A stretch of DNA of 5,121 nt from the NCBI GenBank assembly GCA_029239575.1, contig JARBUP010000216.1, positions 1 to 5,121 on the forward strand, in the 5' to 3' direction. This DNA is from Bacillota bacterium. Lineage in GTDB: Bacteria; Bacillota; Clostridia; Tissierellales; Sedimentibacteraceae. The position numbers were made by a program, and so were the translations under genes. Positions 4,469 through 5,121 of the stretch are shown in pieces (within the stretch, counting starts at the first letter, position 1; every line of letters starts with the position of its first letter). The notes under the pieces are model-generated. The model was not told the origin of the DNA, made no database searches, and saw only the letters and a list, made by a program, of their open reading frames with translations.

Positions 4469-5121
4469 ATGAATTTTTTATGTGGGTCATGTAGTTTAAA
4501 AGAAGAAATGGAAAAATACAGGATTATGTTGAATAATTTAATACTTGAAGAAAATCATAGATTGATTGATGAAGAAGTAGTTAAGTTAAGTCAGACTTTA
4601 GATACATTAGTGTATAAGTGTATATACTGTAATAAAAATTTAAATAATATTTTTAAAATTAATCTAAAAGATATATTTGGAACACACTCAACGTTTTATT
4701 ATTATGGACACCAACATCTATTTAATAGTATGTACTTTTATATAAACCAAGGCATAAATAATAATGAACTTATTATTATTTCTATGGAAGAAAATCTATA
4801 TAGTAAATTATTAGCATTCCTAAAAGTTAATAATGTTTCGGTTCAACATATTAAGTTTAGACCCGTAAAGGAATTGATTGAAAGTAATACAATAGGTGGA
4901 CTTATTGAATTAAAAGAAAAAATTAATAACATTTGCTTGGAAGATGAAGTTAAAAAATATAAAGGTATAAGGTGGATTGGACAACCTACTTATGCTATTC
5001 AAACCACTTCGCAAGAAGCCTTTTTAAATTGGGAAATAAATTTAAGTGAAGCATTAAAGAATACAAATGTTTCCTTAATATGTATATATGATACCTATGA
5101 TTATATTACTAAAGGCGAATT
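4469..5121 (+). CDS. Spo0E-like phosphatase domain fused to a MEDS sensory domain (3' end outside window)
   Basis: An open frame runs from ATG 4469 to the window edge without a stop (217 complete codons); GAGGT (4458-4462) lies 6 nt upstream. Residues 10-54 form two predicted helices like the Spo0E hairpin, with SQTLD (41-45) matching the family signature SQxLD. In known members such as B. subtilis Spo0E this Asp motif serves to dephosphorylate the response regulator Spo0A and delay sporulation. C5/C8 and C51/C54 form two CxxC pairs bracketing the hairpin. Residues about 75-217 resemble the MEDS domain (first described in DcmR-type regulators and predicted to sense small organic ligands): an initial FYYYGHQHLF, the middle GGLIE, KKYKGIRWIGQP (162-173), FLNWEINLSEAL (185-196) and VSLICIYDTYDY (201-212). 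Probably only a few tens of residues are missing. Inference: a cytoplasmic sensor coupling a ligand or redox cue to phosphorelay output. The Spo0E assignment rests on a short motif; MEDS is more secure. Confidence 0.8.
   Translation, partial: MNFLCGSCSLKEEMEKYRIMLNNLILEENHRLIDEEVVKLSQTLDTLVYKCIYCNKNLNNIFKINLKDIFGTHSTFYYYGHQHLFNSMYFYINQGINNNELIIISMEENLYSKLLAFLKVNNVSVQHIKFRPVKELIESNTIGGLIELKEKINNICLEDEVKKYKGIRWIGQPTYAIQTTSQEAFLNWEINLSEALKNTNVSLICIYDTYDYITKGE

Overview
The window comes from a very AT-rich, low-GC Gram-positive chromosome, most likely a spore-forming Clostridium-type bacterium. Support for this comes from the A/T-rich codon use, the strong AGGAG-type ribosome binding sites, the dnaX-ybaB-recR gene order typical of Firmicutes, and a Spo0E-like (sporulation phosphatase) domain in the last gene. 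All genes are on the plus strand.

Layout. (1) Positions 1-998 hold a monocistronic-looking EamA/DMT-family membrane transporter gene with its own sigma-A-type promoter. (2) Positions 1020-3872 form a DNA replication/repair operon. A promoter at 1020-1048 precedes dnaX (clamp loader tau/gamma), ybaB/ebfC (nucleoid-associated protein) and recR (recombination mediator). The genes are separated by 15 bp and then overlap by 1 base, and the operon ends in a clear intrinsic terminator at 3829-3872. (3) Positions 3742-4468 are a 727-bp non-coding interval. It contains six copies of a 16-bp motif, AAATAAAGTTCTTCAA: three on the plus strand at an exact 21-bp period, then three on the minus strand at about 90-bp spacing. 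They enclose a polypyrimidine arm and a polypurine arm. I cannot assign it to a known element. (4) From 4469 to the window edge lies the 5' part of a gene for an unusual signalling protein: an N-terminal Spo0E-like phosphatase hairpin carrying the SQTLD motif, flanked by two CxxC pairs and fused to a MEDS sensory domain. Its stop lies beyond the window.

The dnaX-ybaB-recR block is ordinary housekeeping. The two most noteworthy items are the inverted repeat array after recR and the Spo0E-MEDS fusion. A possible programmed frameshift site (A7 run with an upstream AGGA and a -1 stop three codons later) in dnaX is a secondary candidate.
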